A stretch of DNA of 18,748 nucleotides from JBOGED01 sp050743625 (GTDB lineage Bacteria > Actinomycetota > Nitriliruptoria > Euzebyales > Egibacteraceae). This document shows, piece after piece, positions 6,701 through 15,518 of this stretch; the first letter of the stretch is position 1; each line of letters begins with the position of its first letter. The notes under the pieces are model-generated. The model saw only the letters and a program-made list of their open reading frames with translations, had not been told where the DNA came from and ran no database searches. The stretch covers positions 1-18,748 of the forward strand of contig JBOGED010000370.1 of NCBI GenBank assembly GCA_050743625.1, written 5' to 3'. The translations under genes and the position numbers were made by a program.

Positions 6701-7711
6701 ATGATCGGTGACGCGTTTGTCTTTGACACCGCCGTGCACGTGATGAACCTTGACCCCAAGAACGCGATGCACGAGGCGGGGGGGCAATTCCTGGACCACG
6801 TCTACGGGTTCCATGCCACGCTGACACCAGATGGTGAGCCAGTCCTGCGACGGGAAGAGTTCCTCCGACAGTGGACGGCGGAAGACATTCTGGACATGGT
6901 GTTCGGACGGTCCGACACGGACATGCTCGTCGCGCAACCGCTGCCGCTCGGGGAGCTCTTCGTGCACGAGATGTCCCCGTGGGGGCAGTGCGCGGAGCTC
7001 GCCTCGCTCGACCCCGACCGCGTGGTGTTCTGGGGGACGGTAGATCCCCTAGACGGCTCGAAGGCGCTCGACCTCATGGAGCGGCAGGTCCATGAGTTTG
7101 GCGCCAAGGCGTTCAAGCTTTACAACACCCGCTACGACCACAAGGCACCAGTCGCCTGGCGCATGGATGACGAGGACATCGCCTTCCCCGTCTTCGAGAA
7201 ATGCCAAGAGCTAGGCGTGAGCCTCATCGGCGTGCACAAAGGCGTCCCCCTTGGTCCCCATCCCATCCCACCCGCCCAAACCTGGGACATGGACGCACCA
7301 GCGGCGCAGTTCCCGGACATCAACTTCGTGATATTTCACGTCGGTTTGCCGTTTATCGACGAGGTCTGCTGGCAGCTCACCCGCTACCCCAATCTCCACG
7401 CTTCGCTGGCCGCGACGCTCAACCTGATCGTCCGCGCGCCACGCCAGTTCGCCGAGATTCTCGGGAAGCTGCTGTTCTGGTGCGGCGAGGACAAGATCAT
7501 CTATGGCAGCGAGGCTCCCATCTGGCAGCCACAGTGGGCGCTTGAGGCGTTCTGGAACTTTCAAATGCCGCTCGACCTCGTCGAGGCGTACGGCTACCCC
7601 CAACTCGGCGAAACGGCCAAACGCAAGATTCTGGGAGAGAATCTGCTGCGCCTTCACGGCTCCGACCTGAGCACCGCGAAGGCACGGCTCCGGGGGCCAC
7701 CGGACGCCTGA
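6701..7711 (+). CDS. Amidohydrolase-2 family protein with altered metal site
   Basis: This is a 336-residue TIM-barrel protein of the amidohydrolase 2 (ACMSD-like) family. It has recognisable landmarks: FVFDTAVHVMNL at the N-terminus, LIGVHKGVP (His179), FVIFHVGLPFIDE (His213) and IIYGSEAP (266-273). Typical members carry HxH on the first strand and GSD near the end. Here the first motif keeps only His13 (HVM) and the aspartate is Glu271, so the metal site differs from classic hydrolases. Members of this kind occur near alkane/ketone monooxygenase clusters in mycobacteria and relatives, as I recall; no monooxygenase genes lie in this window. The substrate is unknown. ATG 6701 is preceded by GAGG. 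It converges on sigH, with 14 bp between their stops. Confidence 0.82.
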   Translation: MIGDAFVFDTAVHVMNLDPKNAMHEAGGQFLDHVYGFHATLTPDGEPVLRREEFLRQWTAEDILDMVFGRSDTDMLVAQPLPLGELFVHEMSPWGQCAELASLDPDRVVFWGTVDPLDGSKALDLMERQVHEFGAKAFKLYNTRYDHKAPVAWRMDDEDIAFPVFEKCQELGVSLIGVHKGVPLGPHPIPPAQTWDMDAPAAQFPDINFVIFHVGLPFIDEVCWQLTRYPNLHASLAATLNLIVRAPRQFAEILGKLLFWCGEDKIIYGSEAPIWQPQWALEAFWNFQMPLDLVEAYGYPQLGETAKRKILGENLLRLHGSDLSTAKARLRGPPDA

Positions 7712-7725
7712 TCAAGAAGTCGGCG

Positions 7726-8379
7726 CTACACCGCCTCGGTGAGCCGGCGCTCGGTGAGGTAGCTCTCCAACTTCCGCTTGATGCGTTGGAGCGCGTTGTC
7801 GATCGCCTTCTCATGCCGGTCGAGCTCGACGGCGATCTCTTGATAGCTGCGGCCCTGTATGTAGCGCTCCAGCACGTTGGCCTCTAGCTCAGACAAGATG
7901 CGCGCGAAGTGCCCTTCCAGGCTGGCGATCTCGGCATTGGAAACGACCCTGTCGGCGGGGTCACCCTCGACCGCCATCACGTGGTCAAGCAGCGCGCTGT
8001 CGGTGTCCTCGTCGTGGTAGCGCGGTAGGTAAAGAGAGACATACCGGTTCAGGGGGGCATGCTTCTGGCGCGTTGCGGTCTTGATTGCCGAGAGGATCTG
8101 GCGGACGACGCAGAGCTCGGCGAAGGCACGGAAGCTGGTCTGGCGAGACGCGTCATAGTCACGGATGGCCTTGTAGAGGCCGATCATGCCCTCCTGTACG
8201 ACGTCTTCGCGGTCACCACCGACCAGAAAATATGTCCTCGCTTTCACGCGGACAAAGCCGCGGTAGCGCTGGAGTAGGGCGGAGAGCGCAAGGTCGTCAC
8301 CGTCCCATGCCCGTTTGACCAAGACCTCGTCCAGGATTTTCTCGGTCTCGTCGCCGGCCGTCGATGAAAGAGGGGCCAC
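7726..8379 (-). CDS. sigH: RNA polymerase sigma factor, SigH (Spo0H)-type
   Basis: This 217-residue sigma-70 family factor lacks region 1 and resembles the Bacillus SigH group. Region 2 spans about residues 35-110 (DREDVVQEGMIGLYKAIRDYD, then TSFRAFAELCVVRQI for -10 recognition and melting). Region 4 spans 163-208 (LSELEANVLERYIQGRSYQE, then a recognition helix around HEKAIDNALQRIKRKL). The PADRVVSNAEIASLEG linker is typical of the group. The GTG start at 8379 has GAGGAGGGG 11 nt upstream. It lies after rlmB as in Firmicutes, but the yacP (NYN ribonuclease) gene usually found between them is absent. Its own promoter overlaps the rlmB stop. In non-sporulating actinobacteria its regulon is unknown. 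Not to be confused with the ECF factor called SigH in Mycobacterium. Confidence 0.9.
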   Translation of the reverse strand: MAPLSSTAGDETEKILDEVLVKRAWDGDDLALSALLQRYRGFVRVKARTYFLVGGDREDVVQEGMIGLYKAIRDYDASRQTSFRAFAELCVVRQILSAIKTATRQKHAPLNRYVSLYLPRYHDEDTDSALLDHVMAVEGDPADRVVSNAEIASLEGHFARILSELEANVLERYIQGRSYQEIAVELDRHEKAIDNALQRIKRKLESYLTERRLTEAV

Positions 8380-8426
8380 GTTCGTCTTCGCCCCTCCTCT
8401 CGTGTCAGACCGTTTTCGCTTCCTGA

Positions 8427-8455
8427 AGTAAAGAGGGGTATGCGGGAGTGGTCAA
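8427..8455 (-). promoter_or_regulatory. Sigma-70-like promoter of sigH
   Basis: On the minus strand TTGACC (8455-8450), a 17-bp spacer and TTTACT (8432-8427) precede sigH. The -35 overlaps the rlmB stop codon. The expected transcript start is near 8420, giving a leader of about 40 nt that contains GAGGAGGGG. Confidence 0.6.
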
Positions 8456-9176
8456 GTTTCGTGGTCAAGATTGACTAGTCCAACATGGCGGCGCCGGACA
8501 ATCTCGAAGAGTGCGATGGCAGCAGCCACCGAAGCGTTGAGCGACCCGATGTGGCCGCGCGTTGGCACCGCGACGAGCGCATCGACACGGGCCGCGACGA
8601 GGCGGGACAACCCTGCGCCTTCTGCCCCCACGACAAGCGCGAGGCGGCCGTCGAAGAGCGACGAGGACCACAGGTCGCGCTCACCGTCGACATCGAGCCC
8701 CACTGTCCATAGCCCGGCGGACTGCAGGTCGCCGAGCGCGCGGGCGATGTTGGGTACCAACGCCACCGGTAACCAACTGAGGGCGCCAGCAGACGCCTTC
8801 TCGGCCGCCGTGGTCACATGGACGCTCCGTCGCTCGCGAAGCACTAACCCGCCGGCCCCGGCAAGCTCGGCGCTGCGGGCGATCGCGCCGAGGTTCTGAG
8901 GGTCTGTTACCCCGTCGAGTACGACGACAAGGTCAGCGTCCTTCAGCTCCTCGAGTGTGCGGTAGGGAAATGGTGGCGCGACGGCCACCACTCCCTGGTG
9001 CAGGACTCCCCGCGCGAGCCGGTCAAGCTCCGCGCGCTGGCGGAGACGGACCGGCACGCCGCTCGCGCGGGCGGTCTCCGCCAGCGGGTCCGTCGCCTCG
9101 GCGAGTACGACCTCGTGCAACCGGCGGCCGGCGCGAAGAGCCTCGGCGACCGCCCGCCGACCCGCGATCGCATGGG

Positions 9177-9180
<4 letters not shown>
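8452..9180 (-). CDS. rlmB: 23S rRNA (guanosine-2'-O-)-methyltransferase RlmB (SpoU/TrmH family)
   Basis: This SPOUT methyltransferase uses SAM to 2'-O-methylate a 23S rRNA guanosine (G2251 in E. coli). It has 242 residues. The N-terminal substrate-binding domain starts with AIAGRRAVAEALRAG. SPOUT motif 1 (DPQNLGAIARSA, 93-104) carries the catalytic Asn and Arg. Motif 2 (VVGAEGAGLS, 183-192) and motif 3 (VPTRGHIGSLNASVA, 205-219) form the knotted SAM pocket. The GTG start at 9180 overlaps the cysS stop by 4 bp (GTGA), so it is translationally coupled to cysS. The neighbour cysS and the motif set make RlmB more likely than another TrmH-type enzyme, but the target base is inferred. Confidence 0.92.
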
Positions 9181-10550
<1,370 letters not shown>

Positions 10551-10621
10551 CGGGTTAGCGTAGACGAGCGCGGCGGCCACGACTCTCTAGAATTCGGGCC
10601 TCTCGCAAAAAGGTGACGATC

Positions 10622-11542
10622 GTGATCAATCAACGCCTGCTGGTGTTGGGCTGGCACAACGTGGAGGGATCCTGGTGCTTCCCGTCCCCACCGGGCTCCG
10701 GGACTCGGGGCATCCAGCGGCAGTTCCGGGCGCTGAAGCGGTACGCGAACGTCGTGCCACTGGGATGGGCGCTGCGGGAGCTCACCATGGGGCGGCCACT
10801 GCCTCGCCGCTCGGTGGCGATCACGTTCGACGATGGGTATAGGGACACCCTGGAGATCGCGGCGAGGATGCTGGAGCGGCTCGAGCTGCCGGCCACGGTG
10901 TTCCTGGTCCCTGGGATTCTCTCCGGCGACGTCAACCCATGGTGGGAGCGGTTGGGATGGGCCTTCGCGAAGGGGGGCGCCGGCCAGGTCGAGTGGGAAG
11001 GCGAGCGACTGCCGCTGGCGAACAGCCGTTCCCGCCTCGGGGCCTTCAAGCTCGTCTCGGAGCGGCTCAAACGGCGGGACCGGCGTCAGCGCGAGCGATC
11101 CACCGACGAGTTGGTCTCGCTCCTCGCTCCGCGGGGGACCTATCGCGCCGATGACCTGTTCCTCGACTGGGATGGCGCTCGGGCGCTCTGCCGGACGATG
11201 GCGATCGGCTCGCACTCGATGCACCACGCGATCCTTGCCGAGGAATCCCCTGAGGTACAGCGTGAAGACCTTGCCGAATCACGGCGCCGGTTACAGGAGG
11301 AGCTGGCCGTCGAGGCCGACTTATTCGCCTACCCGAATGGCGCGGCCGGCGACTTCGGCCCTGCGACGGTGGCCGCGGCCGAGCTTGCGGGCTATTCGTA
11401 CTCCGTGACAACCCAGGGAGGGGTGAACCGCCCGGATACCCCGCCCCACGAGATCCGCCGCTGGGTCGTCTACCCAGAGCGAGGCGTGGCGGGCCTCGGG
11501 GTGATCCCTCGCGACCTCGTCAAGGCGGGATTGGGCCGCTGA
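10622..11542 (+). CDS. Polysaccharide deacetylase family protein (NodB homology domain)
   Basis: This carbohydrate esterase 4-type protein removes acetyl groups from N-acetylated sugars in related enzymes. NodB motif 1 is TFDDG, with the catalytic and metal aspartates. Motif 2 is SHSMHH, two metal His residues. A later segment FAYPNGAAGDF fits motif 3. The GTG at 10622 has AAGGTGA 5 nt upstream; another GTG at 10613 is possible. From 10622 the protein has 306 residues. No signal peptide or membrane anchor is visible, so it probably acts in the cytoplasm, perhaps on a nucleotide- or lipid-linked sugar precursor rather than mature cell wall. It stands alone on the plus strand inside a minus-strand housekeeping block, which suggests insertion. 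Confidence 0.88.
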   Translation: MINQRLLVLGWHNVEGSWCFPSPPGSGTRGIQRQFRALKRYANVVPLGWALRELTMGRPLPRRSVAITFDDGYRDTLEIAARMLERLELPATVFLVPGILSGDVNPWWERLGWAFAKGGAGQVEWEGERLPLANSRSRLGAFKLVSERLKRRDRRQRERSTDELVSLLAPRGTYRADDLFLDWDGARALCRTMAIGSHSMHHAILAEESPEVQREDLAESRRRLQEELAVEADLFAYPNGAAGDFGPATVAAAELAGYSYSVTTQGGVNRPDTPPHEIRRWVVYPERGVAGLGVIPRDLVKAGLGR

Positions 11543-11606
11543 GGACGCTGGGCATAATAATGTGGGTGATTTGTCATTGTTCGGTGATCGCGGGGGGGCG
11601 GGGAGG

Positions 11607-12235
11607 TCAGCCGAGCCTTGAGTCGGTCTTAAGCAGCCCGGTGACCGCGGCGGCCACGGCCGTGGTAAGCACCCAGCCAGCGCGATGCTCAGCCAGAACC
11701 AGATGAGGTAGACCCAGCCCCAGGGACGGGTGGCGTCGGGGACCCAGAAGTCCTGTTGACGCAGGTCGATGATGGGTAGCAGCACATCCAACGAGTAGAC
11801 GACCGGCACAAACACTGGCAGCTGCCCGGGTGGTGCGGTGGCCGTCAGCGCTTCTGGATAGGCGCTGGCGAACAGCAGCGCCCTAACAGCCACGAACCCC
11901 AACAGCCATCACACAGCTCGCCAGGGTTGATAGCCGTAGCCGACGGTGACCCCCAGCAGCCGGTTCCACAGCCTGGCGGGGCGCGGCAACCGCTAGCGTC
12001 GGGCGCGCTGCTTGGCGATGGCGACCACCTGCGCCTCCTGCTCGTTGCCAGCCCTGCGGTAGGCGGAGGCGAGCTGCTCGTACTTCTGTGGCGAGTACCC
12101 ATCGGGGTCCCGCGCGAGCCAGTCCAATCGCAACTCCACCGTAACCTCGGGGTTGGCCCTGATCGCGTCGTAGACGAGCCCGATTACCCACCGAGTGTCT
12201 TCGTGGCGGATAGGCCAGTCCTTGACTGCGTGCTG
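11607..12235 (-). pseudogene. Decayed gene for C-terminal part of a large membrane-associated protein
   Basis: The minus strand reads LVYDAIRANPEVTVELRLDW, then GYSPQKYEQLASAYRRAG and IAKQRARR. It then hits TAG (11995-11993), continues with RLWNRLLGVTVGYGYQPW, and hits TGA (11911-11909). It goes on with FASAYPEAL, VFVPVVYSLDVLLPIIDL and two hydrophobic helices. Near 11670 a one-base shift is needed to reach GWVLTTAVAAAVTGLL and a stop at 11607. This layout (EQLA-x-x-YRRAG, LLAKQR, GYGYRPW, a VYSLDLLLP membrane tail) is a conserved C-terminal half of large actinobacterial membrane-associated proteins often labelled oxidoreductase. Two in-frame stops, one frameshift and no N-terminal part show that it is dead. 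The family assignment is from memory of the motif set. Confidence 0.7.
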
Positions 12236-12241
12236 GGAAGG

Positions 12242-12266
12242 CGCAGTTTCCTCCGCATACGCAGGA
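12242..12266. repeat. Degenerate copy of the 36-bp palindrome
   Basis: CGCAGTTTCCTCCGCATACG and the following CAGGA repeat the left arm and core of the palindrome at 12302-12337, with a few changes. The right arm beyond CAGGA is lost. The two copies lie about 61 bp apart in the same orientation. Confidence 0.5.
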
Positions 12267-12301
12267 TTGTTGCGTCCCCCGGCGGGCGCGCTGGTTTTGA
12301 C

Positions 12302-12337
12302 CTGCAGTTTTCCTCCGTATACGGAGGAAAACTGCAG
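12302..12337. repeat. 36-bp perfect palindrome
   Basis: CTGCAGTTTTCCTCCG (12302-12317), a central TATA, then the exact reverse complement of the left arm (12322-12337). There is no mismatch over 36 bp. It could be an operator with dyad symmetry (core CCTCCGTATACGGAGG), a cruciform, or a hairpin of 16 bp in RNA, possibly the terminator of ispD-ispF 107 bp upstream on the minus strand. No regulator or toxin-antitoxin gene is intact beside it. Confidence 0.85.
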
Positions 12338-12443
12338 TGTGACCGTTACCTTACGCTCGGCTCGCGCGCTGATGGCGAGACACCCTATCCGCGCGAGCCC
12401 TTATGGCCAGTTTTGTCACGTATGTGCATGCGAATCCTGGCTA

Positions 12444-12926
12444 TCAGGGCGACTGCAACAGCGCGACCGCGGTGCAGGCGATGCCTTCTCCACGGCCGAG
12501 CATGCCGAGGCCGTCGGTCGTTGTCGCCTTCACACTTACGGCCTCGGCAGGGATGCCGAGGAGAGCGGCCACCCGCTCGACGATCGCGGGCCGGTGGGGC
12601 GCGATCCTGGGCCGCTGGGCGACGATCGTGCAGTCGACGTTTGCGATCGCCCAGCCAGCTCGCCGCACGATGCGCAGTGTCTCGGTGACGAAGACGGACG
12701 AGGGTGCGCCGGCGTATGCGGGGTCGTCAGTGCCGAAGCGGCTGCCGAGATCCCCCAGCGCGGCGGCGCCGAGCAGCGCGTCGACGATGGCATGTAACAC
12801 GACATCCGCGTCGCTGTGGCCCTGCAGACCCGGCCCTTCTGGGATCGGGACGCCGCCGAGGACGAGCCCGCGTGTGCCGGGTGCGGCAAACCCATGGATG
12901 TCCACGCCTTGCCCGACGCGGATCAT
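12444..12926 (-). CDS. ispF: 2-C-methyl-D-erythritol 2,4-cyclodiphosphate synthase
   Basis: This fifth enzyme of the MEP isoprenoid pathway cyclises CDP-methylerythritol phosphate to the 2,4-cyclodiphosphate and releases CMP. It has 160 residues, the normal family length, and works as a trimer. Zinc ligands Asp9, His11 (VDIHGF) and His45 (VLHA) are present. The GHSDADVVLHAIVDALLGA helix and the ATTTDGLG and GRGEGIA loops (135-141, 145-150) that bind phosphate and CDP are also intact. The ATG at 12926 overlaps the ispD stop by 4 bp (ATGA), so the two are coupled. The frame remains open further upstream only as a shadow of ispD. Confidence 0.96.
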   Translation of the reverse strand: MIRVGQGVDIHGFAAPGTRGLVLGGVPIPEGPGLQGHSDADVVLHAIVDALLGAAALGDLGSRFGTDDPAYAGAPSSVFVTETLRIVRRAGWAIANVDCTIVAQRPRIAPHRPAIVERVAALLGIPAEAVSVKATTTDGLGMLGRGEGIACTAVALLQSP

Positions 12927-13597
12927 CGCCGCATCAGCGCTTCGGCGAGGTCGAGGTCCCGCGGGTACGTGACCTTGATGTTGGCGGGGTCCCCCATGAC
13001 CAGGCGTACCCTGGCACCGTCTTGCTCCACCAGGCTGAGATCGTCGGTCACGAGCCCCCGCGCGGTCTCGTAGGCACGCCGGAGGACCGACCATCGGAAC
13101 ACCTGCGGGGTCTGAACCGTCCACAAACCTCGCCGATCCACCGTCCGGACCACCGAGACCTCCTCATCGACCATCTTGAGCGTGTCCACCACCGGCAGCC
13201 CAGGGGCAGCGGCATCCGCACCATCGCCCACCGCAGCGAACACCGCAGCGATCAATGCGGGACTCGCGAGCGGGCGCGCCGCGTCGTGAACCCCGACGAG
13301 GTCGTCAGGCTCCAACGCTCCGCAAGAGGAGAGCCCCGAGGCGACCGAGTCCGTCCTTGTCACGCCGCCCTCGCATACCTGTGCGTCGATGCCAGCCACG
13401 ACGAGGAGGCGCCTGGCTGCAGCGGTCCACCCCTGAGCGCAGACCACGACCATGCGATCACACGTTTGTGCCATCGCCCGCGCACTGTGCACGAGCAATG
13501 GCTCATCCCTAAGCGTGGCAAAGGCCTTGGGGAGGTCGCGGGCGAATCTCTCCCCCCGACCAGCGGCGACAACCACACCGATGCGCTGGACGCTCAC
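12923..13597 (-). CDS. ispD: 2-C-methyl-D-erythritol 4-phosphate cytidylyltransferase
   Basis: This third MEP pathway enzyme joins CTP and methylerythritol 4-phosphate to CDP-methylerythritol. The nucleotide-binding loop VVVAAGRGERF at the N-terminus, with the nearby Lys of DLPKAF, is typical. So are GVHDAARPL (metal Asp), WTVQTPQVF and the C-terminal NIKVTYPRDL. I choose GTG 13597 (224 residues) because CAAGGCG lies just upstream and the protein then begins close to the loop; TTG 13618 would give 231. The start lies 83 bp downstream of carD. IspD and IspF are separate here, not fused as in some bacteria. Confidence 0.94.
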   Translation of the reverse strand: MSVQRIGVVVAAGRGERFARDLPKAFATLRDEPLLVHSARAMAQTCDRMVVVCAQGWTAAARRLLVVAGIDAQVCEGGVTRTDSVASGLSSCGALEPDDLVGVHDAARPLASPALIAAVFAAVGDGADAAAPGLPVVDTLKMVDEEVSVVRTVDRRGLWTVQTPQVFRWSVLRRAYETARGLVTDDLSLVEQDGARVRLVMGDPANIKVTYPRDLDLAEALMRR

Positions 13598-13680
13598 CGC
13601 CTTGCCCTGAAACGGCAAACGTGCCGGGTGCTGGTATCCCAGAACTCACCCTGCACGCTTGCGATGGAGTGTGGCGAAGG

Positions 13681-14163
13681 TTAGTCGGACAGCACTCCGT
13701 CGATGAGCTCTTCGGTCTGCTCGTCAGATTTCTTGATGGCGGCGGACAACTCAGACACGAGGATCTGGCGGGCTTTGGTGAGCATCCTCTTCTCGCCAGC
13801 AGAAAGACCCTTGTCACGCTCACGTAGCGCGAGGTTCCGGACAACCTCCGCTACCTGGAAAATGTCTCCGCTCTTCAGTTTCTCGTAGTTGGCCTTGAAA
13901 CGGCGGGACCAGTTCGTCGGCATGGAGCCGTCTCTGCGGCGGAGGACGTCGAAAACCTCGTCGACCTCTTTTTGGCTGACGACGTCACGCAACCCGACTT
14001 CGTCAGTGGCATCCGTCGGCACCATCAGGGTGAGGTCGCCGTACGTGAGGCGTAGTACGAGGTAATCGCGTTCCTGCCCTTCCAGCGTTCGTTTCTCATG
14101 TTTCTCGATGACCGCTGCACCATGATGCGGGTAGACAACAGTGTCCCCAACTGCGTAGGTCAT
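13681..14163 (-). CDS. carD: CarD family transcriptional regulator (RNA polymerase-binding)
   Basis: CarD binds the RNA polymerase beta subunit and the upstream edge of the transcription bubble and stabilises open complexes, above all at rRNA promoters. It has 160 residues. The N-terminal RNAP-interacting domain starts MTYAVGDTVVYPHHGAAVIE, as in CarD/CdnL proteins. The C-terminal helical DNA-binding part includes NWSRRFKANYEKLKSGD and the AGEKRMLTKARQILVSELS helix. The ATG at 14163 has AGGGGA 8 nt upstream; 25 in-frame residues before it are unconserved and omitted. It is flanked by disA and ispD, as in mycobacteria. Confidence 0.95.
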   Translation of the reverse strand: MTYAVGDTVVYPHHGAAVIEKHEKRTLEGQERDYLVLRLTYGDLTLMVPTDATDEVGLRDVVSQKEVDEVFDVLRRRDGSMPTNWSRRFKANYEKLKSGDIFQVAEVVRNLALRERDKGLSAGEKRMLTKARQILVSELSAAIKKSDEQTEELIDGVLSD

Positions 14164-14228
14164 ACGTCGATCCCCTGGCTGGCGCTCATCCGGCGAACGG
14201 GGCGGCGCCGTTGGTGGGCAAGCTGGAA

Positions 14229-14258
14229 GTGCCAGCATAGCACGGACGGGGCAACACT
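14229..14258 (-). promoter_or_regulatory. Possible carD promoter
   Basis: On the minus strand TTGGTA, an 18-bp spacer and TATGCT lie about 65-95 bp before the carD start, in the 187-bp gap after disA. The -10 fits well and the -35 moderately. Coordinates are approximate by a base or two. Confidence 0.4.
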
Positions 14259-14293
14259 ACCAATCAAAGCCCCTGGTCAGACCCCGTTTACCG

Positions 14294-14311
14294 CTCCCCC
14301 AATCGGGGGAG
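14294..14311 (-). terminator. GC-rich hairpin after disA
   Basis: CTCCCCC (14294-14300), an AATC loop, then GGGGGAG (14305-14311) form a perfect 7-bp stem 40 bp downstream of the disA stop. There is no U-run on the minus strand, so attenuation or termination between disA and carD is only inferred. Confidence 0.45.
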
Positions 14312-14350
14312 AAATCCTACGTAGAGAAAGCGAGACATTACGCGACGCGG

Positions 14351-15478
14351 TCAAGCGTAGCGCTCAAGAATCGATGACTCGGCGAGCCTCGCGAGCCCTT
14401 CCTTGATCGATCTGGCTCTGGCCTCGCCAATTCCCTCCACCTGGTTCAGCTCAGAGATACTCGCGTCCATCAACCGGTGCAGCGACGAGAAGCGGGTCAC
14501 GAGCTTCTGGATGACCGAATCGCTCAAGCGGGGGATGCGCGAGAGCAAGCGGTAGCCGCGCGGGGTCACGGCCTGGTCCATCCGTCCGTCACCCATCGCG
14601 TACCCGAGGATCCGGGCGAGGCGACCCAGATCCAGGAGCTGCTCGGCTTCGAGCCTATCGAAGTCCGCGAGGAGCGCCCCATACCGCCGCCGCCCGTCTA
14701 TCATGTAGTCGCGGGTGACGAGCTGCCGCTCACTATCCACCCCCAGCATCAGCTCATCGAGCTGCAGTTGGAGCAGGCGCCCATCCGTGCCCAGCTCCGC
14801 GATGGCGATCTCGATCTCATCAGCGATCCGTCGCACCATCTCCGCGCGCTGGAGCACGGTGACCGCGTCGCGAAGGGTGACTACGTTCTCAATCTCCAGC
14901 GCGGACAGCCCGCTCGACACCTCGTCAAGGCGGTTCCGGTAACGCTCGAGCGTCGACAGGGCCTGGTTTGCGCGGAACAGAATCGAGCTGATCTCCTCCA
15001 GCACATGCTTCGTCGAATCCACGTATAACGTGACGATTCGCATCGACTCGCTGACGCTGATGACCGGCCTTCCGGTCTGGCGGGCGACGCGTTCGGCCGT
15101 GCGGTGCCGGGTCCCCGTCTCAGTGGTCGGTACGGTCGGGTCCGGCACCAGGTGGACGTTGGCGTGGATAATCTTGTCGACTGTCTCGTTCAGGATGATC
15201 GCGCCGTCCATCTTCGCAACCTCGGACAGGCGCTGAGCGCTGAACCGTGTGGCCATCCGGAACCCACCGGAGACGAGGCGCTCGACCTGCTCGTCGGTGC
15301 CCAGGACGATGATGGCGCCCTTGCCCGCCTTGATGATCCGGTCGATGCCCTCGCGGAGCGCGGTGCCTGGGGCGACCTTCTGCAGTACGGCGAGCAATCG
15401 GTCGTCGCGCGGCTCGTGCCCTCGTTGCTGCCAGCCGTTCGGATGTCTGCTGCTCACGTTGATCCCCAGGGGCCGCAT
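14351..15478 (-). CDS. disA: DNA integrity scanning diadenylate cyclase
   Basis: DisA makes the second messenger c-di-AMP from two ATP and slows synthesis when it meets branched DNA. It has 375 residues from ATG 15478. The DAC domain contains MDGAIIL (DGA at 91-93) and GTRHRTAER (RHR at 124-126), the catalytic and ATP-binding motifs. A helical spine follows. A C-terminal helix-hairpin-helix DNA-binding domain (LNQVEGIGEARARSIKEG) ends the protein. The start is uncertain: GTG 15457 has GGGGAT before it and would give 368 residues. Residues upstream of 15478 overlap radA and are unconserved. It lies 40 bp downstream of radA; RadA is known to bind and inhibit DisA in Bacillus and mycobacteria. 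Confidence 0.95.
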   Translation of the reverse strand: MRPLGINVSSRHPNGWQQRGHEPRDDRLLAVLQKVAPGTALREGIDRIIKAGKGAIIVLGTDEQVERLVSGGFRMATRFSAQRLSEVAKMDGAIILNETVDKIIHANVHLVPDPTVPTTETGTRHRTAERVARQTGRPVISVSESMRIVTLYVDSTKHVLEEISSILFRANQALSTLERYRNRLDEVSSGLSALEIENVVTLRDAVTVLQRAEMVRRIADEIEIAIAELGTDGRLLQLQLDELMLGVDSERQLVTRDYMIDGRRRYGALLADFDRLEAEQLLDLGRLARILGYAMGDGRMDQAVTPRGYRLLSRIPRLSDSVIQKLVTRFSSLHRLMDASISELNQVEGIGEARARSIKEGLARLAESSILERYA

Positions 15479-15518
15479 TGCCCCCATGCGCTTCGCTTCG
15501 CTTCGGCGTCCACAAGCC

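Larger units (their letters stand above)
11543..12443. other. 900-bp stretch without an intact gene between the deacetylase and ispF
   Basis: It holds a decayed membrane-protein gene (about 11607-12235), a 36-bp palindrome (12302-12337) and a degenerate copy of it (12242-12266). Positions 11543-11606 and 12338-12443 show nothing I can name. Open frames here are antisense or chance frames. Confidence 0.6.

Noticed and set aside
12195..12797. 200-residue plus-strand frame across the palindrome, considered as a toxin or antitoxin
   Set aside because: No toxin-antitoxin motif is visible and most of it is antisense to ispF.
12704..13684. 326-residue plus-strand open frame
   Set aside because: Antisense to ispF and ispD, whose motifs are intact.
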